Assembly: GCA_008711295.1 (NCBI GenBank)
Contig: VUYV01000215.1
Coordinates: 57,192 to 121,191 of the forward strand
DNA length: 64,000 bases
Reading direction: 5' to 3'
Source of the DNA: Anarhynchus alexandrinus
Taxonomy: Eukaryota > Chordata > Aves > Charadriiformes > Charadriidae
Each line of letters opens with the position of its first letter. Within the stretch, counting starts at the first letter, position 1. Below are positions 49,833 to 63,200 of the stretch, piece after piece. The notes beneath the pieces are model-generated. The model was not told where the DNA came from, searched no databases, and worked only from the letters and a program-made list of their open reading frames with translations. Made by a program: the position numbers and the translations under genes.

Positions 49833-52239
49833 GTAAGAATCTTCCAAACTTATAAAACATTCAGTACTACCGAGGAATTCAATTTATCTCTTTCTGCAGG
49901 GCTGGTGTATTACTCCTAAGTTACACAGAAGAAGGCAGGATGACCATTTTTAAATAGTAAAAGATTTTAAATGGCATTCTTTCTGGAAAATGAATCCCTG
50001 CTTATTTGGGTACAAGACTTCTGCTGCTCCAGGGCTGCATACAATCGTGCAGTCCTCTTTGTAAGTTCATCTAACTCTTTCCCCAAATAAAAGGCGTAAG
50101 AAAATTGGAGGAGAAAAAAGCATTTAGAGCTTTCTTTTCCTGTGCTCATTTGATTTCTAAGAAGTCAGTTCCGCAATATCGTTAGTAATTCATTAAGATC
50201 TGTAAACGTTGTTAAGATCTTGATTGTCAGCCCAGATATATTAGTGGCTAAATTAGATATAGTTATTTGCTTCTTGCCACTCTAATATGCTTGTAAAGAG
50301 TTATCGTGCTTATGTTTCAGCCTTTTCTGTGTTTGAGTAAGATACGCTCTGCCTATCAAGCAACTCTGGATGCCCATTTCTCCATAAGACTACAAGCATT
50401 TTTCTGTTTTGTATTTCTACTTTGAGGAACTCTATTTTAATCTTCCTTTCCTTGATGCTTTCCTTTTCTCAACTCCACTTAGTCATGTCCCATTTGGTTA
50501 GTTTCCTAAAAAAATTGAAACAAAACAAAACCACACAAGTCCTCTTCTGATTTTCCCATCTTCTCCAACGTAAGTAGTAATTTCCCAGGTGGTAAAATAT
50601 AAAATGCGTTGCTCTAGGCATCCTAGGTAGGTGTGAACTTACTGCCCAGAGGAAAAAAAATGTGGTAGATCTTAGCTCTCTTTGTTTTGAGTTTAGTCTA
50701 GCACTTTCATAAACATTTAATAAGAGTTTTGCTACTATCCATTTTCTCTCTTACTTCCTTGTCTTTAAGTAATCTTGTCTTGGTAATTTGCTGTAAAAAA
50801 TAGTGTGCTATTTAGGTCATAATACCAGTTCAAGGCTTAGTGTGGTTACTTTTTTTTTCCTCTGACTTATAGTAGACATACGGGGTGACATTTTGTTATG
50901 TTCCTCAGTTATAAGACCTTTTTAAACTGTAGTTTCATGCATTGATTGTTTTTGAAGTGTGAATTATGAGCTCTTCTGGTGCAGTTACTTTAAGTGATCT
51001 AAATTTTTTCCCTTATTGTCTTTTGTGTTGACATCTTGTTTGTGCCCATGTGATCAAAATCCTTTTCATGATTAAAAATAAACAAAGCATTCTTTTATGT
51101 TTGGTTGTGTCTAAGTTTGAGATGGTATAAATTTTTCTTTTCTGTTAATATTTCTCACAATCTAATGTAATATCTTTCTAGTTATAAATGTTGTCAAGGA
51201 TGTAAACTAATAGAGCCATGGTCTTGTTTACACGTCTTTTGATTTGTAGTAGTGCATTTAAAGATGTTAAAATGTATTCCTATTTCTAATACCAGGTTAT
51301 TGATAGCCTAATTATAGAGGTTAATACAAGAAGGAAACTGTAGGGTATATACACTTAGCATTAGATGTCTGATGAGAGTAACAACCCTTTAAAAAAATTA
51401 ATATATTTTGAACATATGTATTTTTGTACTGGGTTTTAAAAAAAAATATTTTCCAAGTTGATCCAGCTGCAGGCAATTAACATCTGAAGATGTCACCTTT
51501 GGAAAATCTTTTATTTAGAACCTGATAGTTTACAAATGCTAATTACTTTGCTTAGTAGTTATTGCTGTTCTCAGATCAATAGGATTTTATACCATAGGAT
51601 AATCTAAAAAACTAGTAGAAACCACAAAAATATATTTATTTTGTGCAGAATAAAGCCAAATATGACTTGATAAGACCAGAGTATTTTGAAAACCTTAAAC
51701 AAACAGGGCAGTTGTATAAGAAATCTAAGTTAACTAATGTCCAATTCTATGTTATATTGTGTACTCGAGGAATCCTGTCTCTCTTGAAATACAGGTTATT
51801 GTGTTTTCCTGTCCTTCTCGTCCTCTTCCCTCTCCCCAACCTCTCCACCTGTGTATTGCAGGTGACTTTTTTGGTTACTACTCTGGGTTTGAAAATTAAA
51901 GCATGGCTTTAGAAAGGCAGCAGTGCTCAGCACTTTCTGAAAATAGAAAAATATAATCAGTGAAGAACAAGACACAGTACATGTTACTCACGGTGATATG
52001 ACTGTGTTCATTTTATCAGCTTTGCCTCAGTAGTCTGGCTATGGCAATTTTTAGTACCAACACCACATTTGATCTGAGCTGTTTTCTCTGTGTAAAGACT
52101 GGAGAAAACTTTGAAAATTAGTTTTTGGTACAGTGCTCTTTATTGAGAAGTGAATTTGGATCAGACTAGAAGGTCTCCAAATAGTAAGAAATACTTTGTT
52201 AAAAATAGTGATTTCCTCTTTGTAAATACATTTGTCTGA

Positions 52240-52730
52240 TGTTGTTGAGCGATAGTGTCCGGGAGCAGCACAAGCAGGGCAGCTCTGTGAGGGAGGACAA
52301 GGAGGATCCTGAGGGTTCCACCAGCAGAGACAGTGCCCACACCAACGGGCCACCCCGTGCCACAGGGCCTGAGCAAGTGGGCAAAGCTGGGGGCTGGTAG
52401 TAGGACCCATCAGCAGTCCCAGACATGGGAAATGATCAACCAGGGCCTGGTTCTATGCAGGGGCTTCAGTCAGGATCAAAAGGAAATGAATGGGTGACAC
52501 CACTGGGGAGGTGGCTACATATAACGCAGATCTGAAGTCCATCCTGGAGATGAGCACAGGGCTGGAGGCAGGCATGGTATTTAAGCTCAAGCCAGGACTG
52601 GGGACACAAAGCCTATGCTTAACTGGGGTTTCTGGCCCAGAGGGTGCTGGTGGAGATAGCACCTGAAGCTGGTCAGGTCAGTTAGGGCCTGATGGTGCCC
52701 ACAGGAGTGTGACAGGTGGTGGTATATTCC
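52240..52730. other. GC-richer patch of unknown origin
   Basis: Roughly 490 bp stand out from the AT-rich surroundings by higher G+C and by purine-rich, repeat-like phrasing (many CAGGG/CTGGG words). Frames are interrupted, with no protein resemblance. It could be an old interspersed repeat (for example LTR-derived), but I cannot assign it to a family. Confidence 0.4.
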
Positions 52731-55700
52731 CATTTACACATGGGGCTTAATGGACTCTTGGCCTCTTCTCTAATTCTGTGGGGGAAGAAAAGGCTTGTTG
52801 GTGCATGCGTATCCCTCAGCCCCAAAGCGCTGGAGTCTTTGATGGTTCACGCTAACACCTTTCCCTCTCCAGTAGTACGAATACCTTTATGTACATGGAC
52901 ACCTGCCAGCTGGAACTATTCTTCTTGAGAATTCAGTAGGACCAGTTTATTTTCAGGAGTCTTCAGACATGCTGATTATTAAGATATCTCTCATTCTCAT
53001 ACAACTGTGTCTGAGAATGTGGGTGCAATTGAAATGCAAGACTGTAAAATAAGATCTGTTTCTTAACTAAAGACGGTGTCAAATTCTCTTCAGTAATTTT
53101 GACTTGAGGCTTCTTGTTATTGATTCCTTCTTCTCTTAAACATGGAGGAGAAAAAATTTCCTGTCCTGAAGGGTTCTGTTCTTGTATAACTGTCAACTTT
53201 TTCCTAACTTACCCATGCCCAAATGTGTGCCTACATATGCACACTTCCTTATGTGTTTGTTTTCTCCAGACTGCTGCTGTACGTGAGCCTCCTCAGCTGT
53301 TCCTTTGCATGAATCAAGTCTGTCCTATCAAGGGACAAACATATTGTGTCTCCACTACACTATGCAGTCTGTAATAATAATAATTTAAAACAAACCAAAA
53401 CAAAACCCCGTTAGGTCTGGGATATCTGTGAAGATAAGTGCCACTTCTGTCTGTTGTGAGCCAGCTCAGAGTTTTCACACAGTGGCACATTTGTCCCTAA
53501 AAAGGTGTTGCTCTGCCCTTAGAGGGACCTGGATCTTATTCAATGTTTGGCTTTTTTTTCAGAAGTAATGGACATTTTTTTCTACTGTTAATTTTGGTTG
53601 CTCTGAAGTTTGATGTTTTCTCATTTAGAAATCCGAGCTATCTTTATCTGTTTAATTTACCATGGCAGTTAGTGGTTTCTGTCAACAGACTGTGACACTA
53701 GAGAAAACCTTCCATCCTAGGAGCAACATGTTTCAGAGTTTCCAAGCATGTTTGCAGAGACTATGGCGAGCACCAGAATGGGAGCACAAGAGACTTATCA
53801 GACTTCTCTGACATACAAAGATATGTTAGTGAATCTTAATTTTTCAATGTGCCAAATACATAAGGAATCCTTACCATCACAGTAAGCTGTAGATTGACCT
53901 CTGTAGTTTTCCCCTAATGAATAAGTGGCCCAGCAGAGCTTGGATAATTGTCTTAGTATCTAGTAAGTTCTGCAGTTATATTAGTGATACTGAACCTAGA
54001 AACAGTGATCTGTTTCTGTCCTCCAAAATAATCTTCTGCTTTGAATTAAGGGCATTTGGTTCAATCTGTTTCACTTTTATTTATGTCTTAAGCATGTATT
54101 GTACAGGTCATCTTACTGGAACAAGAAAGGTAATAGCAGCAGAATAGCATGTTAAATGCTGTTTGGAGAAGAGTTGTTCACTAATCTCATAATGGGATTA
54201 TTTCATCTGTTAGTTTGAAGTAAGTAAGAGAAATGTTCTCTAATCCATTTTGTATTACAGCTTCATTTTGGTCTAGGGAAAAATATTTTCTCTTCATGAT
54301 CATTGGTGCCAGTTTCATAACCTATGTAGCCACTTAGACAGCTCTCTTTAATGGTACCAAGACTTGGTCTTCTATCTGTTAATTAAGCAGGTCTGTATCC
54401 TGAACTCTGTGCTTTGTAGCTTGGACTATTACTTACTGATGTATCTGTGGTGTTGGCAGGGCCTGAACTACCTTATATCCAAGTTGCTACCACTAACATA
54501 CATTTCAAATATGATTTTATTTGTGCTTTGCCTGGATGCCTTGGGAAGCACGAGAGGAGCATAGTATGAGCTGAATATGAGCCCACACTAGAACTTACTG
54601 TTGGGTGGGTTTCCACATAGGTTCGCTGAAGTGCGTTGTGTACTCTTTCTGAAGTTTCCACCTCTCTCTTTCCTTCTGGAACAGGTTATTGTGCTGCAAG
54701 TTATTGTACTGCTGTTGTGGCTGGCTAGAGAAGAATAAACACACGTTATACAGGGGATTCAAACCTAAAAGGAACATAGCAGTGTGCATGCATGCATCAG
54801 GCTGTCTTGACAGCTAAGGTCTGGTGCAACTCATGTTAAATTTGCAGTATGAACATATCCAAAGGGCCAAGTCTCTGTCCAAGTTTTCCCGTTGTTCTCC
54901 CTCATCTGAAGACACTGCATGAATCCCATATAGTCTCATTCTCTTGTTACTTTTATAGATTCCCCTATTAAGCTACTCAGAGGACAGGGAGATGTTTAAG
55001 ATTCAGTCCAGCAAACTGAGCATCTGGGTTTGAGTGTAGTTCTGAGGGACTATAGAACCACAGTGTATTTTTTCTTTTGGGAGAAGCGCTTTTAAAAGCA
55101 TTATTAAAATGAAAAGTAAATTAAAATTTCCCATCCATCCAAGCCCGATAGATTATCCTGTAGTGCTAGAGCCTCTTGCAGAAGATCAGCATGTTATTTT
55201 GTCTCAGAAAGATTTTCAGATCTACTTTTGAGTCTTAAATACTAATCAAGCCCCAACACTTCAAACTTAGTACTCTCAATGTTGAAGAAATGCAAACTTT
55301 CTTCTCATGGGACAGTCCTTGCTGGCAAACTTTACCTTCAGAGCGAACATACATAGTAGTGCTTAGGACTTTCTTCAGAAGTCCTTGATGCTTCTTGCTA
55401 ATTTTGTAGGGTTTTATTAGGCCATACTTTGAAATTCTGCAGTGGTGGTCATTCAGAATGTTTCTAAACTAATGATGGATCTGAATTTAGCAGATGATTT
55501 TTTAAAAAAAGTAGTTCTGCATATGGTACTTGGTTTGGTTTATGAATCAACTTAAGCAAAAATTAATCATAAATAAAATAAGTTACACATTTACTATTGT
55601 CAATCCTGATGTTCCCAGGCAGGAATATTTCCCTGGTTATGAATTGTGAAAGATTAAAATTCTGTTCTTTCATCATTTTCTGTTGTAAGCAGTTTTCAGT

Positions 55701-56712
55701 TTTATGATGAATTGGGGAGTATGAGGATTGATTTTTCTCCAAGAGTTGCATTTTAATTTTATATGAGGTCACGTAATAGTCTTTCTATGTATTGCATTTC
55801 AGCATTTGTTTAGGGTCAAGTATGTAAAATACCCTGGAGTTGTATGTCCATGAAAGTATAAGTAATTCCATTGGTTTGTGGGTTTTTTTTTCTAGTTTTT
55901 TTTTTTTTAATTTGTGCCAAAAAAGAGGACATTAACTTAAATGAAATGCTTTCAACTCCCTTTTTTTTTTTTAAATGTGGATATCTGAAATATTTGATTT
56001 AGTTAACTTTTGCTCATAGTCTAAAACTTCACAGTACTAGATGGTTTTCTCCTTACTTACTTTTGGTGTTTAATAACTGGGTACCTGTGAGGCATTACAT
56101 TACAAAAAAAATGTAAAATAACGCTGGTAAGAGGTCTGGAATGTCTTTGGAGGTACACATGAATTCATTTTGCTATAGGTAGTCTTTGCTGAATCGCCAC
56201 ATATTTCAGGCTTTTTTCAGTATTAAAAGCAGATCATATTCTGTCTCTTTGCTGCAGTTGGTTGAGATGTTTCATGAGCAAGAAATATCAGTATGTAAGG
56301 ATGCAGTGGCTTCATCTCAGAAATGAGGGGTTTACAAACAGGAAGATCAGGAAGAGAAGCATGTGGCTCTATTTGCCTCCTCTGATGGAGCGATAATTAT
56401 TGCTTCAGAATCATTTGATGCCAGTACACTGGCAGATGTGTAGAGTCCAGTTAGAACAGTATTTATTCCTTTGCCAGCATAAGATACTCCAGTGAGAGAT
56501 ATTGAGGTCCTTGGGAGCACTTGAAGATGCTACTAGCGTTTTTATCAGTGAAATATGCATCTAATTATTAATGTGAGAGTACTGCAGCGAGTCAGATGTT
56601 AACCAGGCTCAGGTGCAGAAGCAGAGGCCCAGGGGCACACCGTGTAGGACTGAACAGCATTGGACACAGAGTTGGGAGACTGGTCTGATGAAGTTTATGG
56701 TCTGTCTTTCTT

Positions 56713-56737
56713 GTTTGGTTGGTTGGTTGGTTTTTTT
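56713..56737. repeat. (GGTT)n short tandem repeat
   Basis: Several GGTT units run into a T homopolymer. This is simple-sequence DNA in intron. Confidence 0.85.
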
Positions 56738-59700
56738 ACCTCGTTGGCTCTTGTCCAGCTGTATCACCGAGATGCTGAATGGCTACAGTGGCTTGGGCTT
56801 GTAGAGCTGATCCCGCAATATTCTGCTCCTGCTGTACCACTTCAGAGTGTCTCTTCTCCAGAAGTCAGGTCTGCTCTTCCCCTCCTGTTACAGTACGGTT
56901 TTCCACTCATATGAGACCTGTGTACCACAGAGTGACTGTCGATCCGCACTGTTATTTGGCACTGTGGATGCTCCCTGTAAGAAAGGGAAATGTGGTCATA
57001 AAAAAGGTGGACGCGGATTATGAAGTAGCATTCTGTGCAGATTGACTGCATATTTACCATGGTCTAGACTGCCTGAAGAGTGGTTTAAAATGGATATTTA
57101 GCAAGGTAGTATAGAGATCAACTAGGATGCACTAGGATTTTTCTAATTATGGTAGCAAATTGCTATGTGGTAAGGCCTTAAAAAGAGGCCCTAATTGTGA
57201 CTGTTAAATCCCTGAGCTCTTGCAGTGGCCTGTGTTGCCTGTCCAGATTTTTGGCAAATTGAAATAAATTTCTACATTTTTGTGGCTTTCAGCAAATATC
57301 ATCTACACCTGTGGGTCCACCTTTGAAAATGTTTTGTCCATTCACATCATCTCTGACTCCTTTATAACTGGGATGAGTTTTCTGGAGGCACCATCTTAAA
57401 ACCATATCAAAATATCTTTGCTTATGAAAGGATGTTGGGGCTTAAGTCTGAGAGCTTGTGAAGCCATTGCCCTCCTGTGCTGAAATTAGTGGGGTGTTTC
57501 GCTAATAATATCATCAGTTCAGCAGGAGAACCGCTATTTCTTTGGCTTTCTGTGTTTACAGATGTGAACTCAAATTTATTCCCTAGCACAATGTTACCTC
57601 TAGATAAAAATATATAGAGAGATGGAAAATGGAAATCTGTCTGGTGTGTGAAGAAATGGATTACCTACTGTTTGACAGTGATAGAATTGGGTTTTTGGCA
57701 ACTGCTTATATACTTTTATCTATCCAACTATGCCACAATGTTTTTAACATTTCCATCTTCTCCTAAAATATTGCTGGCCCCAGCTTGAATGAATAGTGAG
57801 TATGAATTACAAATCTGTTCATATTTTGTGAAAGTCTTTGACTGAATACTTACAAGGATGAATCCTATGTCTTCAATTTACTTGATTTAGTTAGTTCGTT
57901 AATGACATACAGATTTTCTATATTTTAATGTTTAACTTTCCAAGATACTCATGTAAATGACACTGCAGTTGAAAGAAGATTTTTTTTTTTAATTTTTGGC
58001 ATACAAAATCAATACATGTTTTGATTTGCGTTCAGCATTATGCTTGGAGAGGCAAATAGTATTTCTTCTGATTATAATAATATAGTTATATAATTACATA
58101 TTATATTACTACATATTGTATTTACTTGTACTTGAATTCAAGATAAATGCTTAGAGCAAACTCCCCAGTAAATATGAAGTAGTAAAATTATTTTGGCCCT
58201 ACCTTAGCTTGTAATATTTAAATGGACACTCTTCATAATTATTTAGCTCAAACATCTATGACATGCTGGACCCTATCATATCAGTAACCCTCAGAAAACA
58301 GAGTAGGTAGAAAGTCTGAAAAGACAGCATATGTGTTTTTGAAGGGAAACCTCTGCATTAGTCTTCTTTGTTAATATTTTAATCACTATTTGCATGTACA
58401 TATATTTAGATTCTAGCTATACTATATACTAAGCATGTATTTCAACCATGCATGTACCAGATATCAATCTGTTCTGCTTTGGCACACTTCACAAAATAAT
58501 TAGCATAATGAAAATTATAGATGGCACAGTTTTGTGTATCTATATGGAATGCATTTTAATTTTAATGATAAAATCTGAAAAGCTAGTATTCCAAAGCTTG
58601 CAGAAACCACACCCCTGTAACAGAGGGAAAAGGAAAAACAGTTGTTTACAACAGAAAGTTTTAACAGTCTACTTTTTTGCCTAAGGTCTCTTTCCACTGC
58701 AACTTACTGTAACTCACATCCAAGGTCATTATTTCCTAATTAGATATTTAAATAGCATATTGATGACACTCCCTGAAAGATTGCTTTTTTTCAGTTATTA
58801 CTAATTTCTTGCAATTACAATAATTCACATTTGAAGAACGGAATATGTAATTTTTTATAGGAGTCTGCTACAAAATCTGTAGGTGCTACATGGTAACAAT
58901 TTCACCGAGAACACAGAAAAAGATGTATTGTTTATCATATAAAGAGATGATACCTCAGTGTGGCTCACATTCTCATCTTACCAACTGACATGCTTGTAGT
59001 CATTTCTGTTCTCCATGTGTCTGCCTTCTATGTCCCCATTGCTGAGAACGTGCCCGCTTCACTTATGCTTCCTCATGCAGAATAAGTGAGAAGTATTGCA
59101 TTTTACTAGTTAGTTTCCTCGAGGAGCTTATGTAGAAAGGTAATGTAAGAAAGCAGAAAAGAAAGTAGTTGGGTTGGGGCCAGGAAAGAACTCTTTCCTC
59201 ACTCCTGAGTAGCGTGATTTCTGTCTTCCCCAAATATCAAAGGTTGCTACAGCTGATTCTGTAGGGTAGACTTGTACTTCCTTCAGTGCCAAAAAACCCC
59301 AGCCTCTAGCATCAGCTAAGGGGAATTGCTCATTGAAATCAACAACTGAGGGCAGGAGGAGTTGCCCCTTTGGCTATATTGGTGGAGGTGGCTATGGTCC
59401 TCGTCATTCCACAGTAGTATTAGGCCTGGTCAACTTTGTTGGACTATCTCAGGTTTAGTGTAATAAATTCCCTTCTGCTGCTGGGAAGGTGAAAGCTGTT
59501 GATGTTTTCAATTTTTCCTACTGTTTCACACAATAGTTTTGCCATTTGTGGCGGTCTCTATTATACAGGATTGCTTTGATGAATAGTGAATAAGATATAG
59601 ATGGTTTGCATTCTTCTAGAGTAAATGTCTGCTACCATGCTAACCTGAAAGGAAGATAACCCTGAATTCAAGATGATCCCTCACAAAAAGAGAGATGTTT

Positions 59701-60063
59701 ATACACAAAAAGTTCATTACACACCTGTATTCAGTATATACTTTTCACTAAGGATTTGCTTGGAAGAGGTAATTTTTTCTCTTATGCTTTAAGACTCTTG
59801 TCTTTCAGCTTTGTAGATGTCTTCATGACTTCTGCCACTGTTACTCTCTTTATGATACTACTTCTTTCGAATTTTTAGAGCCTTCACTGCTTGAACTCTT
59901 TGAACTTCAATTCTCTCTATGGGGTTTTAAGTACAGAACTTGTGAAACCCTTTAGCTACAACATCTGAATTTCTCTGATGTCATCCTGTCTTAATTCAAT
60001 GACAAAGTAATCCTGAACTGGGCTTCTTTACTTTCCGTATAGGGATTGGAGCATGATCCCCTT

Positions 60064-60105
60064 CCCCCCCCCCCCAATTAAAATATTGAGAAAAAAAAAA
60101 AAAAA
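60064..60105. repeat. C-run followed by A-run
   Basis: A C homopolymer of about a dozen bases and, 15 bases later, an A homopolymer of about 15. Both are prone to sequencing length error. A similar G-rich run lies near 61399-61421. Confidence 0.88.
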
Positions 60106-60235
60106 GTAGAAAGTTCAAAGGGTTTTTAAGTTACTTTTTTACTAGTACATCAAATACCTGCAGTTGTAACATCATTTGTGTCATGACTTGAAGACTAGTA
60201 TTCATTTCTTGGATTGTATTTTTCATTGCTGTTGT

Positions 60236-60272
60236 TTAAATGCTGTTTGAGTGGTGTTAAATGCTGTTTGAA
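60236..60272. repeat. Short direct repeat (TTAAATGCTGTTTGA, two copies)
   Basis: The 15-mer TTAAATGCTGTTTGA appears at about 60236 and again about 22 bases downstream. This is a small local duplication in intron with no further copies seen nearby. Confidence 0.8.
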
Positions 60273-63200
60273 AGGCTCTAGGACAAGCATCTTTTTAATG
60301 AACAGCATACGGTGCGTCCTATTCCAAGAAATGTTCAGCCAATCCTTCATTAAGTTTACTGACATATGACACCTAAGAATTATTCCAGTAAATAGTTGTT
60401 TCTTTGGCATTATTCTACTGTTTAAAATGACGTACAACGGCAATTCTGTACTCTCTGCTAATACTGCCAACTGTACTGTAACATATATTTTTCATTCTGT
60501 TCTTATGATGACGGATTTTGCGCCTCTTTCTTCAATGGTGCAATTTGATGACATGTCAAAGTAAATTGGCATCTAATCTGAGTCATCTGCTTGGCTCTTT
60601 GCGTAGTCCAATCATATGCTGTTCACATGCAGTGAGGTTTTTCAGTGGAGTCAGAAGGTACGTGTTGGTAAAGTTCTTTGCCATAGGCAAAAATCATTAT
60701 GGCACGTTGTCTGTACACACCAAGCATTACTGGCCTTGAATTCTTGCTGTGCAATGTTTTGTGTTCATGCTATTTCTTGAGCTCTCAGTTTTTGAGAAAT
60801 GAGAAATGCTGTTTAAGTACACATAAATTCTGCAACTATTTTTTCTGAGTCATGAAAGCTTCCTCTTTTGAGTCTGCTGAATGACTTCTGCATTGAGTTA
60901 GAAGAAAATAGTTTGTTTTGATTGTTTCCATTTTTGCACATTTGCCTCCCTTAGGTTATTTCCTCCCAGCCTCACAGATTTTAACTTTTTCTGCATATAG
61001 TGCCATCATGAGTTTAAAATTTGCATCAAACATTCTCCTTATACAATTTGATATATTTCCTTTCTCTCTTGCACATCTCCTCTTCAGAAAATTTGCTATT
61101 TCACAGTTCACTTAGAAGGTTCGGAAAGACTCATAAAAGTTGCCAGAAATCACTATGCAATTCTCTAAACTCAAGTACACCACACAACTTGCGAGACAGT
61201 GAGAAAAACAGCAGTAATCACATGCTCCAACTGCGTCACCTTATTAAAACTTTGGGCAGCTTCAGGCATATTTGTGCTCCTTCGTCACTAGGTGGCTTCC
61301 CACACTGCACAGTTCTGTTACTCTGTTAACCCAAGAGGAAGATCACCAGAATTTAACACAACCCCAATTTTCAAGTTAAACTACGTGGGGAAAAAGTTGG
61401 GGGGGGGGGAAGGGGGGAGAGGCGTGAAACAATCTTGATTTCGTTTTCTGTAACTATAATATATAGTTTCCTGCAGTTTCAGGTGATTCCTTTCAATGCT
61501 ACATTCCTGATTATTTTGAAGATTGATTCAGAAAATGAGACAGCTTTAACATACTGGGACCTGATGACAGGTTAGCACACAGTATTGTGAGGCGATTTCC
61601 TGCCTGCCTTTTTGACAGATGCTTCCATACAAAAGTGGTTTGGATCACACGACAAGCTACATGTTCTAGTCTGCTTGAATGAGAAGAGATCATTTTGAAG
61701 TTGTTTGCAGTTTCATATATCCGTAATTCTGACATCAATGTGCTTTCTGAGGTTGGAGATAAATTCCTCCTTGTTGAGAAGAACATTCATTTGCGTCCCT
61801 TCTCCTGACGCCCACATACGTATTTCCTAAGGGAAATCTGGACAGAATCCTGAGAAACATTTCATTCATTTCTCAGATTACAGTAAATACTGAGAAATAA
61901 CCTCATATGTCATACTTATAATTGATATTGTGTTGCCTTTAGTCCCAGCTTTTTCACATAAAAAACCCCAAAACTAGAAAAACAAGACAAGCACTAGAGA
62001 AGCCATTGTTTTGAAAAAAATACTCTCTTGCTGAATGTTAGTGTGAGAAATGTCTGTGCTTTAATACACATAATTCTGGGGGTTTTAATGGCTTATTTTA
62101 AAGTCTTATACTATTTAAGTGTTTAAAGCAAAGTGCCCATGTCTTTACTGCTCACCAGCAGAATCAGATAACTTTTAGTTGCCTAATAAAAATAACCTCT
62201 TTTGCTAGTGTTGGTATGACTTCTTAAATGTTACTGAAAATGAAAACAACTTGTCAAAGGGTCTGAGTGAAGTGTCTCTTGTGCCCTTTTAGGTCAAGGT
62301 GAAATTTTTTTTTGGAGACCTGACAGGGAAATGTGTTAAGGGACGTGTAAAAAGAAGAACCGGAATTGGGAAACATCTTGTGCTTGAATTTGTTCTTAGA
62401 CGTGACCTAGAGATAATTTTAATGGAAAAATAGTTTTTCCTGAATAAGATGGGTGGGCTCCAAAAAAAATTATATTTTGCATTATCTATCACAGCACATG
62501 AAGGCATGTTTTTATGGTATTCTCATGGACTTGTGTGAATTCATCAGATTTGAAAAATAGGTTTTAACTGTGTTCATTAGTATGTGACATAAGACCAAAA
62601 TCACTGAAGAAAAAGTACTTTAAAAAAACACCCAAGCAAATAATAACTGAAAAGTTATTAAGGTTGTGCTTGGCAGATAATATAGGTGGCATAAAATACC
62701 ATGTAACATGTTCCAAGATTATTAATATTATTTCAAGTGTTTTGTATGAGATAGTGTCTTTCTTTATATGGCTTCTTTATGTTGGGAAGAAAAAACTTGA
62801 AACTTAACACTTTAATTCTGATATTTGTCCTGAAGTTCAAATAAGCTGTGAGTTCTTAACAAGTTATCTTACAAGGTCCTTATTTTTAAGATAATTTACA
62901 CAATCTTTGTTATAATTGCACTGTATATTCCTTTATCTGTTTGTATAGCAAATTCATTTTGAAATTTGGATTTTTGGGGTGAGTTGAAATTTTTCTCATT
63001 GAAAATTGAAAAATTTCCTGTTAACATTATTGAAAAGTCTCACAATTTGCATATTTTTCTGTATTATTATTTTTGACTGTCATTCTGGAGATGTGATATA
63101 ATTTAAAAAAAAATCATATTCCTAATTGTATAAACAAGTTACACTGCATTGAGTAATAGTTTTATTTGTGCTTCAGATAGTCAAAAAAAATGTAAAATGC

